Program-made: the position numbers and the translations under genes
Notes under the pieces: generated by a model
The model's database searches: none
What the model saw: only the letters and a program-made list of their open reading frames with translations
Told to the model about the DNA's origin: nothing
Part shown: positions 1 to 8,130 of the stretch, piece by piece
How the letters are laid out: each line of letters opens with the position of its first letter
How positions within the stretch are numbered: position 1 is the first letter of the stretch
NCBI GenBank assembly: GCA_965220835.1
Contig: OZ244842.1
Span: 3,286,001 to 3,350,000, forward strand
Direction: 5' to 3'
Source of the DNA: Azophilus sp965220835
Lineage (GTDB): Bacteria > Pseudomonadota > Gammaproteobacteria > Pseudomonadales > Azotimanducaceae
DNA length: 64,000 bases

Positions 1-299
1 GGTTCAATCTGCCGGCGCAGGTCGTCGTCCATCGGCGGCCGGTTGGCTTTGTACTCCGAATACAGATCGTCGCGGAAGGTTTTGCCCTTGGGGTCGAAGA
101 CGATGACCAAGGGGCTGCCCGGATAGTCCTTGGCGAGCTTGCGGATCATGGCGATGACGCCGCGCATGGCGCCGGTGGGAAAGCCGTCCGATGCGGTCAG
201 CGGCGGCAGTGCGTGGAACGCGCGGAACAGATAGGTTGAACCGTCCACAAGGATCAGGGGTTTGTTGTTTGCCGCCGCCTCTGCCACCATTGGACCCAT
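1..299 (-). CDS. polA: DNA polymerase I, N-terminal part (cut by window edge)
   Basis: The first 99 codons of DNA polymerase I, which fills gaps and removes RNA primers during replication and repair. The reading frame shows the start of the 5'-3' exonuclease domain: LILVDGSTYLFRAFHALPPL, then FPTGAMRGV, then FDPKGKTFRDDL and YKANRPPMDDDLR, all hallmarks of the PolA nuclease domain with its early metal-binding Asp (VDGS). ATG at 299 is used; a second in-frame ATG at 290 is possible. The polymerase domain lies outside the window. The gene is divergent from the DUF2782-thrB pair, as in pseudomonads. Identification is firm; only the exact start is open. Confidence 0.95.
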   Translation of the reverse strand, partial: MGPMVAEAAANNKPLILVDGSTYLFRAFHALPPLTASDGFPTGAMRGVIAMIRKLAKDYPGSPLVIVFDPKGKTFRDDLYSEYKANRPPMDDDLRRQIE

Positions 300-443
300 G
301 CCTGCCAACAAACCGACAGTGTGGCTCGCCTTATGCGCTTTGGCAATGCGGGCCAGCAACCTCCGCCGCAACGGCACGGCGCCGCACGCCGCTGCTCCAA
401 GATGGAATGCCCTCGAGCAGGGAGCACCGGTCGAACGCAAAGA

Positions 444-558
444 GCCATTGGGTGCGCGGTGCGCGCATCCTGCACGCCAGGCGCGCGCGATGTGCCGTAG
501 TTTGAGGTTGTCGAGGAGCCCTAAAGGTGCAGGATGCGCGCACCGCGCACCCCATGGC
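444..558. repeat. Long inverted repeat, 32-bp arms around a 51-bp spacer
   Basis: Bases 444-475 are the reverse complement of 527-558 with a single mismatch (449/553); the inner 26 bp (450-475 and 527-552) match perfectly. The arms are very G+C-rich, so either strand could form a strong stem. The element sits between the divergent polA and DUF2782 genes and overlaps the apparent 5' end of the latter. No clear target-site duplication was seen, so a miniature transposable element is only one possible explanation. Confidence 0.85.
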
Positions 559-852
559 GGAGCCGCACCGACAATCCTAATCCGCTCTTGGCTCGCAGCT
601 GCCCTGTTGCTGGCCACAGCCACCGCTTTCGCCTCCGAGCCGGAGGACTTGCGCGGTCCCGATGTGACCATCATCGCCGGCGAAGAGCGCACCATTTATG
701 AGTACCGGCAAAACGGCAACTTGCGCATGGTGAAGATCGTTCCCAATTGGGGCAAGCCGTACTATCTGTTTCCCCGCGACCAGACTGCTGGCTTCGGCGA
801 CTTGGAGCAAGCCGACATGCTGTTGCCGACTTGGGTGATCGTCGAGTTCTGA
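490..852 (+). CDS. DUF2782 family exported protein
   Basis: A small exported protein of unknown function. After a hydrophobic signal stretch (SWLAAALLLATATAFA) comes the DUF2782 core: PDVTIIAGEERTIYEYR, then NGNLRMVKIVP and GKPYYLFPRD. It sits directly before thrB (TGATG overlap) and divergent from polA, the arrangement seen in Pseudomonas. The start is uncertain: the only in-frame ATG near the signal peptide is at 490, which gives 120 residues, about 20-25 more than I expect, and lies inside the spacer of the inverted repeat at 444-558. An ATG at 554 is out of frame. Family assignment is good; function and start are unknown. Confidence 0.75.
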   Translation: MCRSLRLSRSPKGAGCAHRAPHGGAAPTILIRSWLAAALLLATATAFASEPEDLRGPDVTIIAGEERTIYEYRQNGNLRMVKIVPNWGKPYYLFPRDQTAGFGDLEQADMLLPTWVIVEF

Positions 853-1838
853 TGAACCCCGTTCTGGTGAACGCTGTCACCCGCCTAAGCCGGGCTGACC
901 TCAAGGCCGTGCTGGAACGCTATGACGTGGGCGAACCCTTGGATTTCTGGCCCGCCGCCCACGGCATCGAAAACAGCAACTACTTCGTTCGCGCCAGCAC
1001 AGAGGGGAAAGCGGGTGAGTGGGTGCTTACTATCATCGAACAGCCTCCTAATTCTGGAGCCCCGTTCGCGCAACTGCTGGACCGTTGCTTCGCCGCCGGC
1101 CTGCCCGTGGCCCCGGTGCGGCGCAATGCCGCAGGCAACCTGCTGGATGCCTTGGAGGGCAAGCCCCTGCTGCTCTCGCCGAGACTGCCCGGCAGTCATC
1201 CCCAAACGCCCTCAACCACTCAGGCCGCCACCCTTGGGGCCAATATCGCCAAACTGCACCTGACATTGCGCAACCCGGGCTTTGCGACGCCGAAGCACCC
1301 CCGAGATGAAAGTTGGCTAGCGCAAATGGCCGCAGCGGTGGATGGCCATTTGGCGGCTGGTGACGCCCGGCTGCTTGAATGCGCGTTGCACCGGGTCACC
1401 AGCCTCTTGCGCAGAGACGACCTAGCTTGCCTGCCTACGGGCATCATTCACGGCGACCTGTTCCGAGACAACGTGCTGTTCGACGATGACCGGCTCACCG
1501 GACTGCTGGACTTCCATCACGCCTCCGATGGCTGGCTGATCTACGATCTGGCTGTCGCCGTCAACGACTGGTGCAGTGATCATGAGGGTAGCTTGAAGGA
1601 AGGCCATGCCAACGCCTTGCTCGCCGCTTACCATGAGCACCGCCCACTGACGCAAGCCGAAGTCGAGCGCCTCCCCGACTTCATGGTTTACGGCGCCTTG
1701 GCCTTCTGGCTCTCCCGCCTAGCCGCCATGGCCCAAGCGCAAGCCGGCGAAGCGGTTCGGACCAAGAACCCGGAAGAATTCCAGCGCATCACGGCCCATC
1801 GGCTAAGCGGCAAGTTCCGGCCCAAACTCCAGCTCTAG
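852..1838 (+). CDS. thrB: Homoserine kinase (APH-fold type)
   Basis: Phosphorylates homoserine to O-phosphohomoserine in threonine synthesis. The 328-residue protein has the aminoglycoside-phosphotransferase fold: FWPAAHGIENSNYFV near the N-terminus, catalytic loop IIHGDLFRDNVLF near residue 199 (HxDxxxxN) and the metal-binding LLDFHHASDGWLIYDLA segment. ATG at 852 was chosen because it shares its A with the stop of the DUF2782 gene (TGATG), indicating coupled translation. The stop codon overlaps the stop of the convergent MFS gene by 4 bp. Length and motifs match the Pseudomonas-type ThrB rather than the GHMP-type enzyme of enterobacteria. Confidence 0.93.
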   Translation: MNPVLVNAVTRLSRADLKAVLERYDVGEPLDFWPAAHGIENSNYFVRASTEGKAGEWVLTIIEQPPNSGAPFAQLLDRCFAAGLPVAPVRRNAAGNLLDALEGKPLLLSPRLPGSHPQTPSTTQAATLGANIAKLHLTLRNPGFATPKHPRDESWLAQMAAAVDGHLAAGDARLLECALHRVTSLLRRDDLACLPTGIIHGDLFRDNVLFDDDRLTGLLDFHHASDGWLIYDLAVAVNDWCSDHEGSLKEGHANALLAAYHEHRPLTQAEVERLPDFMVYGALAFWLSRLAAMAQAQAGEAVRTKNPEEFQRITAHRLSGKFRPKLQL

Positions 1839-3100
1839 CTAGCCTTGGGCCCAATCGCCAAGACCACGCCAGCGGCGAGCAACATGGGCAGCGCGAACAT
1901 AAGGAAAAGGGTCGCCTCCCCCACGCCTAAGTCCAGCGCGAAGCCGGCAATGGCCGGTGCCAGAACAGCGCTGAAACGTCCAACTCCGATTGCCCAGCCG
2001 ATGGCCGTGGTTCTAATGTTGACGGGATAGACCTCCGCGACGAGAGCATAAAGGGCGATCACCGCTGCGTTGACCCCAAGGCCAATGCAAACGGCCAGCG
2101 CGGAGAGCGTGCCAAGGCGTCCCAGCGTGAGGCTAAACGCAGCCATGGCCACAAATCCAAAGCCCATCAACAAGGCCGCGGTCACGTTGATGGATAGTTT
2201 GGCGGTAAGCAGCCCGATGACCACAATGCCGAGTAGGGCGCCCACCTGAATCAACATGCCAATGGAGACCCCTTCAGACAGGTCGAATCCCGCATCTACG
2301 ATGATCTTGGGTGTCCAAGTCTGGGCAAAGTAAAGCGAAAACAAGGTCAGAAAGAAGGCCACCCAAACCAGCGCCGTCTGTCGGCGAAACGTCGGAGTGA
2401 AGAGCTCGGTGACCCATGCGGCCGCTGAGGAAGGCGTTGGCTGGATGTCCGGCAATCGTGCGAGCCGCGGCTTGTGCATCTTGCCGAGCACGCGATTGAT
2501 CCGTTCCAGCGTGTTTTGGTCGCGTCGGGTCAGCAGATACTCAATCGACTCCGGCAGGAACAACAGTGACAGCGGGATCATGAGCCCCGTGAGCAAGCCG
2601 CCGAACAGGAATGCCGCCCGCCAATCAAAGGCTTCGAGCAAGTAGAGCGTGACGACGCCGCCAAATATCGCACCAATCGGATAGCCCGCCATTGAGAAGC
2701 CAATGGCAGCCGCTCGCCGCTGGTCTGAGGCGTATTCCGCCACGATGGTAGTGAGGCTGGCGAGCATCGCGCCGATTCCAAGCCCCGTGACGAACCTAGC
2801 GGCGGTCAATTGCGCAAGGTCGGCTGTGAAGGCGCTGACGACCATGCCCAAGCTGGTGACAGCCAAGCTCAGCAGAATGGCCGGGCGCCTGCCGTACCGG
2901 TCGGCAAGGGGGGATAGGAGCAGCGAACCGGCCGTCATGCCCGCCAGCCCCGCGCTAAGGAGAATGCCCAGAATTTCCGGCGAAAGCCGCCATTGCTGGC
3001 CGATTTCCGGTGCCAAATAGGCGATGACCAGAATGTCGAAGCCATCAATGGCATTGATCAAGAGGCAGACGGCAACCGCACGGACCTGAAAGAAGGACAT
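1835..3100 (-). CDS. MFS transporter, aromatic acid:H+ symporter (AAHS)-like
   Basis: A 421-residue secondary transporter with about 12 membrane spans. It carries the AAHS-type N-terminus (NAIDGFDILVIAYLAPEI, with the DGFD signature in helix 1), the MFS motif LADRYGRRPA after helix 2, and RFVTGLGIGAMLASL in helix 4. Known relatives take up aromatic acids such as benzoate or protocatechuate. ATG at 3100 fits the family start; a longer frame to 3388 would overlap egtD. It follows egtD by 89 bp on the same strand, so it may belong to the ergothioneine operon and carry a related substrate, but that is inference. No aromatic ring-cleavage genes lie beside it. Confidence 0.82.
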   Translation of the reverse strand: MSFFQVRAVAVCLLINAIDGFDILVIAYLAPEIGQQWRLSPEILGILLSAGLAGMTAGSLLLSPLADRYGRRPAILLSLAVTSLGMVVSAFTADLAQLTAARFVTGLGIGAMLASLTTIVAEYASDQRRAAAIGFSMAGYPIGAIFGGVVTLYLLEAFDWRAAFLFGGLLTGLMIPLSLLFLPESIEYLLTRRDQNTLERINRVLGKMHKPRLARLPDIQPTPSSAAAWVTELFTPTFRRQTALVWVAFFLTLFSLYFAQTWTPKIIVDAGFDLSEGVSIGMLIQVGALLGIVVIGLLTAKLSINVTAALLMGFGFVAMAAFSLTLGRLGTLSALAVCIGLGVNAAVIALYALVAEVYPVNIRTTAIGWAIGVGRFSAVLAPAIAGFALDLGVGEATLFLMFALPMLLAAGVVLAIGPKAS

Positions 3101-3189
3101 GGGGCCCTTGCGCAACTGCTCTGTCAGCCGTGAGTCCAATCTGTGATCTTCGTCCAAAGCCCAAGCTGAAGCGTAAAGAGACTGGCCGG

Positions 3190-4212
3190 CTATTGTGCCC
3201 GCAGCAGAAAAAGCGTGAAGTAGTCTTTGGGGTCGCTCCAGCTGGCCTCGACCTTGAAGCCGCCGCCTTCGGCCAAACTGGTGAACTGCTGGTAGCCGTA
3301 TTTGTAGGAGTTCTCCGTATGCACCAGTTCGCCTTGAGTGAACTTGACGATGCGTCCATCGACTCGGGAGGATTGGTTCTTCACGCATTCGAGGAACATC
3401 TGCACGCAGCCCAACTCTGGGTTGTAGTGCGCACGGTGACGGAAGCCAGCCGGGTCAATTTCGGTGGCCAAGGCTGAATTCAGGTGGTGCAGTATGTTGA
3501 GATTGAACTCGGCGGTGACGCCGGCGGTGTCGTTGTAAGCCGCCTCAAGCACGCCGACATCCTTCTTGCGGTCCACGCCGATGAGCAGGCGGCCGTCCAC
3601 GCCGAGGGTGGCTGCCACTTGGCGCAGAAATGCATCGGCGTCGTCGGGCTCGAAGTTGCCGATGCTGGAGCCCGGGTAAAAGCCCAGCTTGTCCAGGCCG
3701 GCGACCACTTCCGGCAATTCGAAGGGCGCCGTCATGTCCGCGCACAAGGGGTAGACGCTTAGGTGCGGGTAGTCAGCGTGGAGCGCTTGGGCGCTTTGCG
3801 TCAATTGGTGCCGGGAAATATCCACCGGCAGATAGGCCTTCGGGCGCAGCTCCTCGAGCAGGCGGCGAATCTTGACAGTGGAGCCCGCGCCGTATTCGAC
3901 CAAGCAGCCACCTTCGCCGAAGCGGTCGTGGACATCCGGCAGACAGCCGTCGAACAAACCCATCTCCGTGCGGGTCAGGTAGTACTCCGGCAGGCGGGTG
4001 ATGGCTTCGAAGAGCCTTGACCCCCGCTCATCGTAGAAGAACTTGGGGGCGATGCGCTTAGGCTCTTCGGTCAGGCCCTCAACCACCTCATCGAGCAGCG
4101 CCGTGGGAGGGGGCAGCTGGTCGAAAAACCGATACTCAGAATGCCGAGCGGCTTGCCGAACGGCTCGCCGAACGGCTTGCCGAACGGCAGGCCCGGTGGT
4201 TGGCTCCCTCAT
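3190..4212 (-). CDS. egtD: L-histidine N-alpha-methyltransferase (ergothioneine synthesis)
   Basis: Transfers three methyl groups from S-adenosylmethionine to histidine, giving hercynine, the first step of ergothioneine synthesis. Visible: IAPKFFYDERGSRLFEAITR, PEYYLTRTE, the SAM loop VEYGAGSTVKIRRLL, YLPVDIS, and GFYPGSSIGNFEP, in the order expected for this family. 340 residues, a little longer than usual because of an Arg/Ala-rich N-terminus (about residues 9-23) encoded by four 12-bp repeats. ATG at 4212 overlaps the egtB stop by 4 bp (ATGA), so the two genes should be translationally coupled. No egtA, egtC or egtE is present in this window. Confidence 0.93.
   Translation of the reverse strand: MREPTTGPAVRQAVRRAVRQAARHSEYRFFDQLPPPTALLDEVVEGLTEEPKRIAPKFFYDERGSRLFEAITRLPEYYLTRTEMGLFDGCLPDVHDRFGEGGCLVEYGAGSTVKIRRLLEELRPKAYLPVDISRHQLTQSAQALHADYPHLSVYPLCADMTAPFELPEVVAGLDKLGFYPGSSIGNFEPDDADAFLRQVAATLGVDGRLLIGVDRKKDVGVLEAAYNDTAGVTAEFNLNILHHLNSALATEIDPAGFRHRAHYNPELGCVQMFLECVKNQSSRVDGRIVKFTQGELVHTENSYKYGYQQFTSLAEGGGFKVEASWSDPKDYFTLFLLRAQ
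4143..4190. repeat. Four 12-bp tandem repeats in the 5' end of egtD
   Basis: Four consecutive units of the form GCCGAACGGCTT (first unit GCCGAGCGGCTT, third-position variants at unit ends) run from 4143 to 4190. They are in frame and encode the AVRQ/AVRR-type repeats just after the EgtD start, ahead of the conserved fold. Unit number could vary by slippage without breaking the frame. Confidence 0.85.
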
Positions 4213-5444
4213 GTGGCCGGCTCTAGGCCTTTTGCCAACCTGATGCCGCTGAACTGCCAGCGGTCGCCGGGATAGAAGAAGTTCCGGTAGCTGGCCCGGA
4301 CATGGCCCCGGGGCGTGGCGCAGGAGCCTCCCCGCAGCACCAGTTGGCTGCTCATGAACTTGCCGTTGTATTCGCCAAGCGCGCCTGGCGGCGGTGCGTA
4401 GCCGGGATAGGGGCCGTAGGCGCTGGAGGTCCACTCCCAAAGATCGCCGAAGAGCTGCCCGTTGCCACCAGCCGGATGCAGGCGCTCATCGTCGGCAAAG
4501 TTGCCCGCGTTTGGGTCAAGGCGCACCGCGCTTGCCTCCCACTCGAATTCGGTGGGCAGCCGGCAACCCGACCAGCGGGCGTAGGCGTCGGCCTCGAAGC
4601 CGCTGACGTGAACCACCGGTTCTGAGGGCGCCACCGGCGTTTCGCCCCCCAAGCGGTACTCCAGCCAAGCACCGTCCCGCTCGCGCCAGTAGAAGGGCGC
4701 GCGCCATCCATCGGCGCACACCCTGGCCCAGCCTTCGGAGAGCCACCAAGCCGGGTTCCGATAGCCGCCATCCTCGATGAACTCCAGGTACTCGCCGTTG
4801 GTCACTAGCCGGTCCGCCAATGCGAAGGGCTGCAGCCAAACAGGGTGCCGCGGCAGTTCGTTGTCGAAGCAGAAACCGCTTCCCTCGGCGCCGATGCGCA
4901 CCATCCCGCCCTCGTGAGCGCTGAACGCCAGCGGCGGCTGCGCCTTCGTCTCAGCGTTCAAATCCAAGCGGTAAGGGGGTTTGAGGGGGTTGAGGCCCAA
5001 GTTGGCCTTCAGGTCCGTGAGCATGAGCTCCTGATGCTGCTGTTCGTGATGCAAGCCGAGTTCAACCCGCCGCCGAACCTCCTCGTCCTCTCGGTCGAGC
5101 AGGGCTTCCATGGCCTCATCAACCAGGGTTCGGTAGTCCATCACGTCAGTCACCGTCGGGCGGGACAACAGCCCGCGCCGCGGCCGGGGGTAGGGCTCGC
5201 CAACACCGTTGTAGTAGGAGTTGAACAGGTGCTCGTAGCGGCCGTCCACCGGTTGGTACCCGGTGGCGAAAGGCTTGAGCACGAAGGTCTCGAAGAACCA
5301 AGTGGTGTGGGCCAGATGCCACTTCGGGGGGCTGGCGTCATCCATCGGCTGCACGCCGTAGTCCTCAACGCTCAAAGGCCGGCAAAGCGCCTCGGAGCGG
5401 GCGCGGACCGCACGGTAGCGGTCCGCCAAGTGTCCAATTGTCAT
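4209..5444 (-). CDS. egtB: Hercynine sulfoxide synthase EgtB
   Basis: An iron-dependent enzyme that couples hercynine to a thiol (cysteine or gamma-glutamylcysteine) using oxygen. The 411-residue protein has an N-terminal DinB_2 iron-binding domain with KWHLAHTTWFFETF (His46) and LGLHHEQQHQELMLTDLK (HxxxH, near residue 135), followed by an FGE-sulfatase domain ending with WEWTSSAYGPYPGY and RGGSCATPRGHVRASYRNFF. Which thiol it uses cannot be told from the sequence; the absence of egtA and egtC nearby leaves both options open. It starts only 4 bp after the SCO gene and overlaps egtD, so ergothioneine synthesis appears to be co-transcribed with cytochrome oxidase assembly genes. Confidence 0.93.
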   Translation of the reverse strand: MTIGHLADRYRAVRARSEALCRPLSVEDYGVQPMDDASPPKWHLAHTTWFFETFVLKPFATGYQPVDGRYEHLFNSYYNGVGEPYPRPRRGLLSRPTVTDVMDYRTLVDEAMEALLDREDEEVRRRVELGLHHEQQHQELMLTDLKANLGLNPLKPPYRLDLNAETKAQPPLAFSAHEGGMVRIGAEGSGFCFDNELPRHPVWLQPFALADRLVTNGEYLEFIEDGGYRNPAWWLSEGWARVCADGWRAPFYWRERDGAWLEYRLGGETPVAPSEPVVHVSGFEADAYARWSGCRLPTEFEWEASAVRLDPNAGNFADDERLHPAGGNGQLFGDLWEWTSSAYGPYPGYAPPPGALGEYNGKFMSSQLVLRGGSCATPRGHVRASYRNFFYPGDRWQFSGIRLAKGLEPAT

Positions 5445-5448
5445 GGAG

Positions 5449-6051
5449 TCAACCGGTCAGCCAGCGCCAAGCCGAGACCAAGGTGTCCACTTGGTGAGGA
5501 GACTTGATGAAGCCCCGGTAGCGGCCCTCGGGATCGATCAGCACGATGTGCCCGGAGTGCTCAACGGTCAGGCCGCCTTGGCCGTCCGGCAAAGTGGCGA
5601 AGACCACGTCCACGTCGCGGGCGATCTTCAGCGTTTCCGAACGCGACCCGCGCAAGCCAGTGAAGCGTTCGGAAAATCGGGCCAGATACGCCTTGATGTC
5701 TTCATTGCCATCCCGCTCCGGGTCCACGCTGACAAACAGGCCGCGGAACCGTTCGCCTTGCGGCAATGCCCGGATGCGCTCCTCCGCATCGGCGAGGGTG
5801 GCCAAGGTGGTGGGGCAAAGATGCGGGCAGCGGGTGAAGCCGAAGAACAGGTAAGACCAGCCCCCCTCTGCCAAGTTCTGCGCACCAAAGGCATCCCCCT
5901 CATGGGTTTCGAGCGCAAAGTCCGCAACTTCAGCGGGCTCCGGCAGGATGTAAATCCCTTGGGCCCGCAGCGCTTCGGGGCTATCGCCCGCACATCCGGC
6001 GGCTATTGCCGCGAGCAGGGCGGCCAGGGCTTTCCGAGCTCGGTGACGCAC
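5449..6051 (-). CDS. SCO1/SenC-family copper chaperone, lipoprotein
   Basis: A thioredoxin-fold protein that delivers or reduces copper for the CuA site of cytochrome c oxidase. The 200-residue sequence begins with a lipoprotein signal ending in IAAGC (Cys20), so it is probably anchored in the inner membrane facing the periplasm. The copper-binding pair is Cys75/Cys79 in FTRCPHLCP, and the third ligand is His165 in VEHSGHIVLIDP. It lies 14 bp after cyoE and 4 bp before egtB on the same strand. All residues needed for copper binding are present. Confidence 0.92.
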   Translation of the reverse strand: MRHRARKALAALLAAIAAGCAGDSPEALRAQGIYILPEPAEVADFALETHEGDAFGAQNLAEGGWSYLFFGFTRCPHLCPTTLATLADAEERIRALPQGERFRGLFVSVDPERDGNEDIKAYLARFSERFTGLRGSRSETLKIARDVDVVFATLPDGQGGLTVEHSGHIVLIDPEGRYRGFIKSPHQVDTLVSAWRWLTG

Positions 6052-6065
6052 GGCTTAAGGTCCGT

Positions 6066-6959
6066 TCAAACCGGAACAAGCAAGTAGTGGTCGATCAGCA
6101 TGGCCACGAACAACGCCATGAGATAGATGAGCGAGTAGCGAAACGTCTGCATGGGTGCTTTGGGATTCCGGTTGGCCAGCAGCGCCGCCGACCAATACAG
6201 GAATCCGCCCCCCAAGCCCAGCGCCGCAATCAGGTAGATCCAGCCGCTCATGCCAATGGCCACCGGCAGCAGGCTTGAGGCGATGAGGATCAGCGTGTAC
6301 ACGAAGATGTGCCGCCGCGTGTGGCGCTCGCCGTGGGTCACCGGCAGCATGGGGATGTTGACCGCTTGGTACTCCGCCTTGCGGTCCAAGGCCAAGGCCC
6401 AGAAGTGGGGTGGCGTCCAAGCGAATATGATGAGCACCAGGATAAGGCCGCCCGGCTCCACCGCGCCGGTCACCGCGGTCCAGCCAAACAGCGGCGGCGC
6501 GGCGCCGAACAGGCCACCGATAACGATGTTCTGCGGCGTCATTCGCTTGAGGAACAGCGTGTACACCAAGCCGTAGCCCACCCAGGAAGCCAAGTTGAGC
6601 CAAGCCGTCAAGGCGTTGGTCCACAGCAGCAGCACGGTCATGCCCGCCACTCCAAGGGCGGCTGAGAACGCCAACCCGGACAAGGTGCCCACCCGCCCGG
6701 TGGCCACCGGGCGATTGGCGGTGCGGGCCATGCGGATGTCGATCTCCGCATCGGCGATGTGGTTGACGGCCGCCGCCGAGGCCGCCACCAAGCCGATGCC
6801 CAAAATGCCGGGCACCAGCACATCGAGGCCCACCCAACCCGGCGTTGCCAAAAACATGCCGACTAGGGCGCAGAGCAGCATCAGCGCCACCACACGGGGC
6901 TTGCACATCTCATAGTAGTCGCGCCAGCTGGCGCGCACGGTCTGCGTCAATTCACTCAC
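6066..6959 (-). CDS. cyoE: Protoheme IX farnesyltransferase (heme O synthase)
   Basis: Attaches a farnesyl group to heme b to make heme O, the precursor of heme A. A 297-residue UbiA-type membrane protein with about nine spans. The diphosphate-binding motif NHIADAEIDIRMARTANRPV is intact, and a second Asp-rich site is replaced by the usual CyoE loop. The start is GTG at 6959 (an in-frame TGA lies just upstream); the MCKPRVVAL Met at residue 18 is too deep in the conserved region. It lies between ctaA and the SCO gene, as expected for an aa3-oxidase assembly cluster, but no oxidase structural genes are in the window. Confidence 0.94.
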   Translation of the reverse strand: MSELTQTVRASWRDYYEMCKPRVVALMLLCALVGMFLATPGWVGLDVLVPGILGIGLVAASAAAVNHIADAEIDIRMARTANRPVATGRVGTLSGLAFSAALGVAGMTVLLLWTNALTAWLNLASWVGYGLVYTLFLKRMTPQNIVIGGLFGAAPPLFGWTAVTGAVEPGGLILVLIIFAWTPPHFWALALDRKAEYQAVNIPMLPVTHGERHTRRHIFVYTLILIASSLLPVAIGMSGWIYLIAALGLGGGFLYWSAALLANRNPKAPMQTFRYSLIYLMALFVAMLIDHYLLVPV

Positions 6960-7040
6960 TTTTCACTCACTCGCTACAACACGGGGCCTTGGTCGCAGGG
7001 CAGGACAGCCAGAAAGATCATCGCTGGCGCCCGGCGACCG

Positions 7041-7097
7041 CTTTTTTCCCTCTTCCCTCTTCCCTCTTCTCTTTTCTCTTTTCTCTTTTCTCTTTTC
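7041..7097. repeat. 57-base pyrimidine tract of 7-bp tandem repeats
   Basis: An unbroken pyrimidine run on the plus strand. It contains three copies of CCCTCTT (7048-7068) followed directly by four copies of CTCTTTT (7069-7096). It lies 14 bp downstream of the ctaA stop in the ctaA-cyoE spacer, so the operon transcript would carry a purine tract. Such mirror-like homopurine/homopyrimidine runs can form triplex DNA and are prone to slippage. Confidence 0.9.
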
Positions 7098-7110
7098 AAT
7101 CAGGCTTCAA

Positions 7111-8130
7111 TCAAGCGCTTTGCGGCACCCCGCCCTTGCTTTCCTGAAACGCGCCCTCCCGAACCGTCACCAGCGCCAGCAGCAGCAGCGCGCCGCAGGC
7201 ATTGTGCGCGGTGGCGACGGCCAACGGCAGGTTCAGCAGAACATTCAATATGCCAAAGGTCCACTGGGCGGCCAGCAGGCCCAGCACCCAAGGCGCCAAT
7301 GGGCTGCCAGCCTGCCAAAGACGCCAGCCTAGCAGGCCAACTGCCACCAGCACGGCCACGGCACCCAAGCGGTGCGCGAACTGTATGGCGATTCGAGCCT
7401 CGCTGTCCAATAGTCCGCCCAAGTAATTGGGTCCCACGGTCTGCAGGACGTCAAAGCCTTGCCGGAAATCCATGGCCGGAGCCCATTCGCCGTGGCAGGT
7501 GGGGAAGTCCGGACAGGCCAGCGCCGCGTAGTTTGAAGTGACCCAGCCGCCGAGCGCGACTTGCGCCACCACCACCACCAAGGCAACCGTGGCCAAACGC
7601 CCAAATTGGGCGCCTCCTTTCACGTTCGGGCCAATGCCAAGCCGCAGCGCCAACAGCCAAAGGAGCGCCAAGGTGGCGAATCCGCCCAGCAGGTGGGCAG
7701 TCACCACCTGGGGCCACAGTTTCAGCGTTACCGTCCAAGCGCCGAAGGCCCCCTGCAGGATGACCAGCCCCAGCAAGCCGGCGGGCAGCGTCCTAGGCAC
7801 GGCTTGCGGCGCGCCTTTCGGGATGCGAAAGGCGACGATGACCATGGCAAGAATGAGTGCGCCCAGGGCCGTGGCGAAGTAGCGATGCACCATCTCGATC
7901 CAAGCCTTGTCCGCTTCCACCGGCGCATCGGGATACTGGGTCTCGGCGGCGCGCACTTCCTCCTCCGTGTCGGGCACGCCCAGATGGCCGTAGCAGCCGG
8001 GCCAATCCGGGCAGCCGAGCCCGGCGTCGGCCAAGCGCGTGTAGGCGCCCAGAACGACGACCACCAAGGCCAAGCTCACGGCGGCCACCGTCAGCCGGCG
8101 CATCAGTTGGGGGGAGGCCCATTCAGCCAC
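7111..8130 (-). CDS. ctaA: Heme A synthase (COX15/CtaA)
   Basis: Oxidises the C8 methyl group of heme O to give heme A for aa3-type cytochrome oxidase. The 339-residue membrane protein has about eight spans in two similar halves. Visible features are GAYTRLADAGLGCPDWPGCYG near residues 28-48, a heme-ligand His in EMVHRYFATALG, a second cysteine pair in LACPDFPTCHGEW, and a second-half His in IQFAHRLGAVAV. It overlaps the upstream CxxxC-protein gene by 8 bp, so the two are probably translated together. The downstream spacer to cyoE holds the heptamer repeat tract. Confidence 0.93.
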   Translation of the reverse strand: MAEWASPQLMRRLTVAAVSLALVVVVLGAYTRLADAGLGCPDWPGCYGHLGVPDTEEEVRAAETQYPDAPVEADKAWIEMVHRYFATALGALILAMVIVAFRIPKGAPQAVPRTLPAGLLGLVILQGAFGAWTVTLKLWPQVVTAHLLGGFATLALLWLLALRLGIGPNVKGGAQFGRLATVALVVVVAQVALGGWVTSNYAALACPDFPTCHGEWAPAMDFRQGFDVLQTVGPNYLGGLLDSEARIAIQFAHRLGAVAVLVAVGLLGWRLWQAGSPLAPWVLGLLAAQWTFGILNVLLNLPLAVATAHNACGALLLLALVTVREGAFQESKGGVPQSA

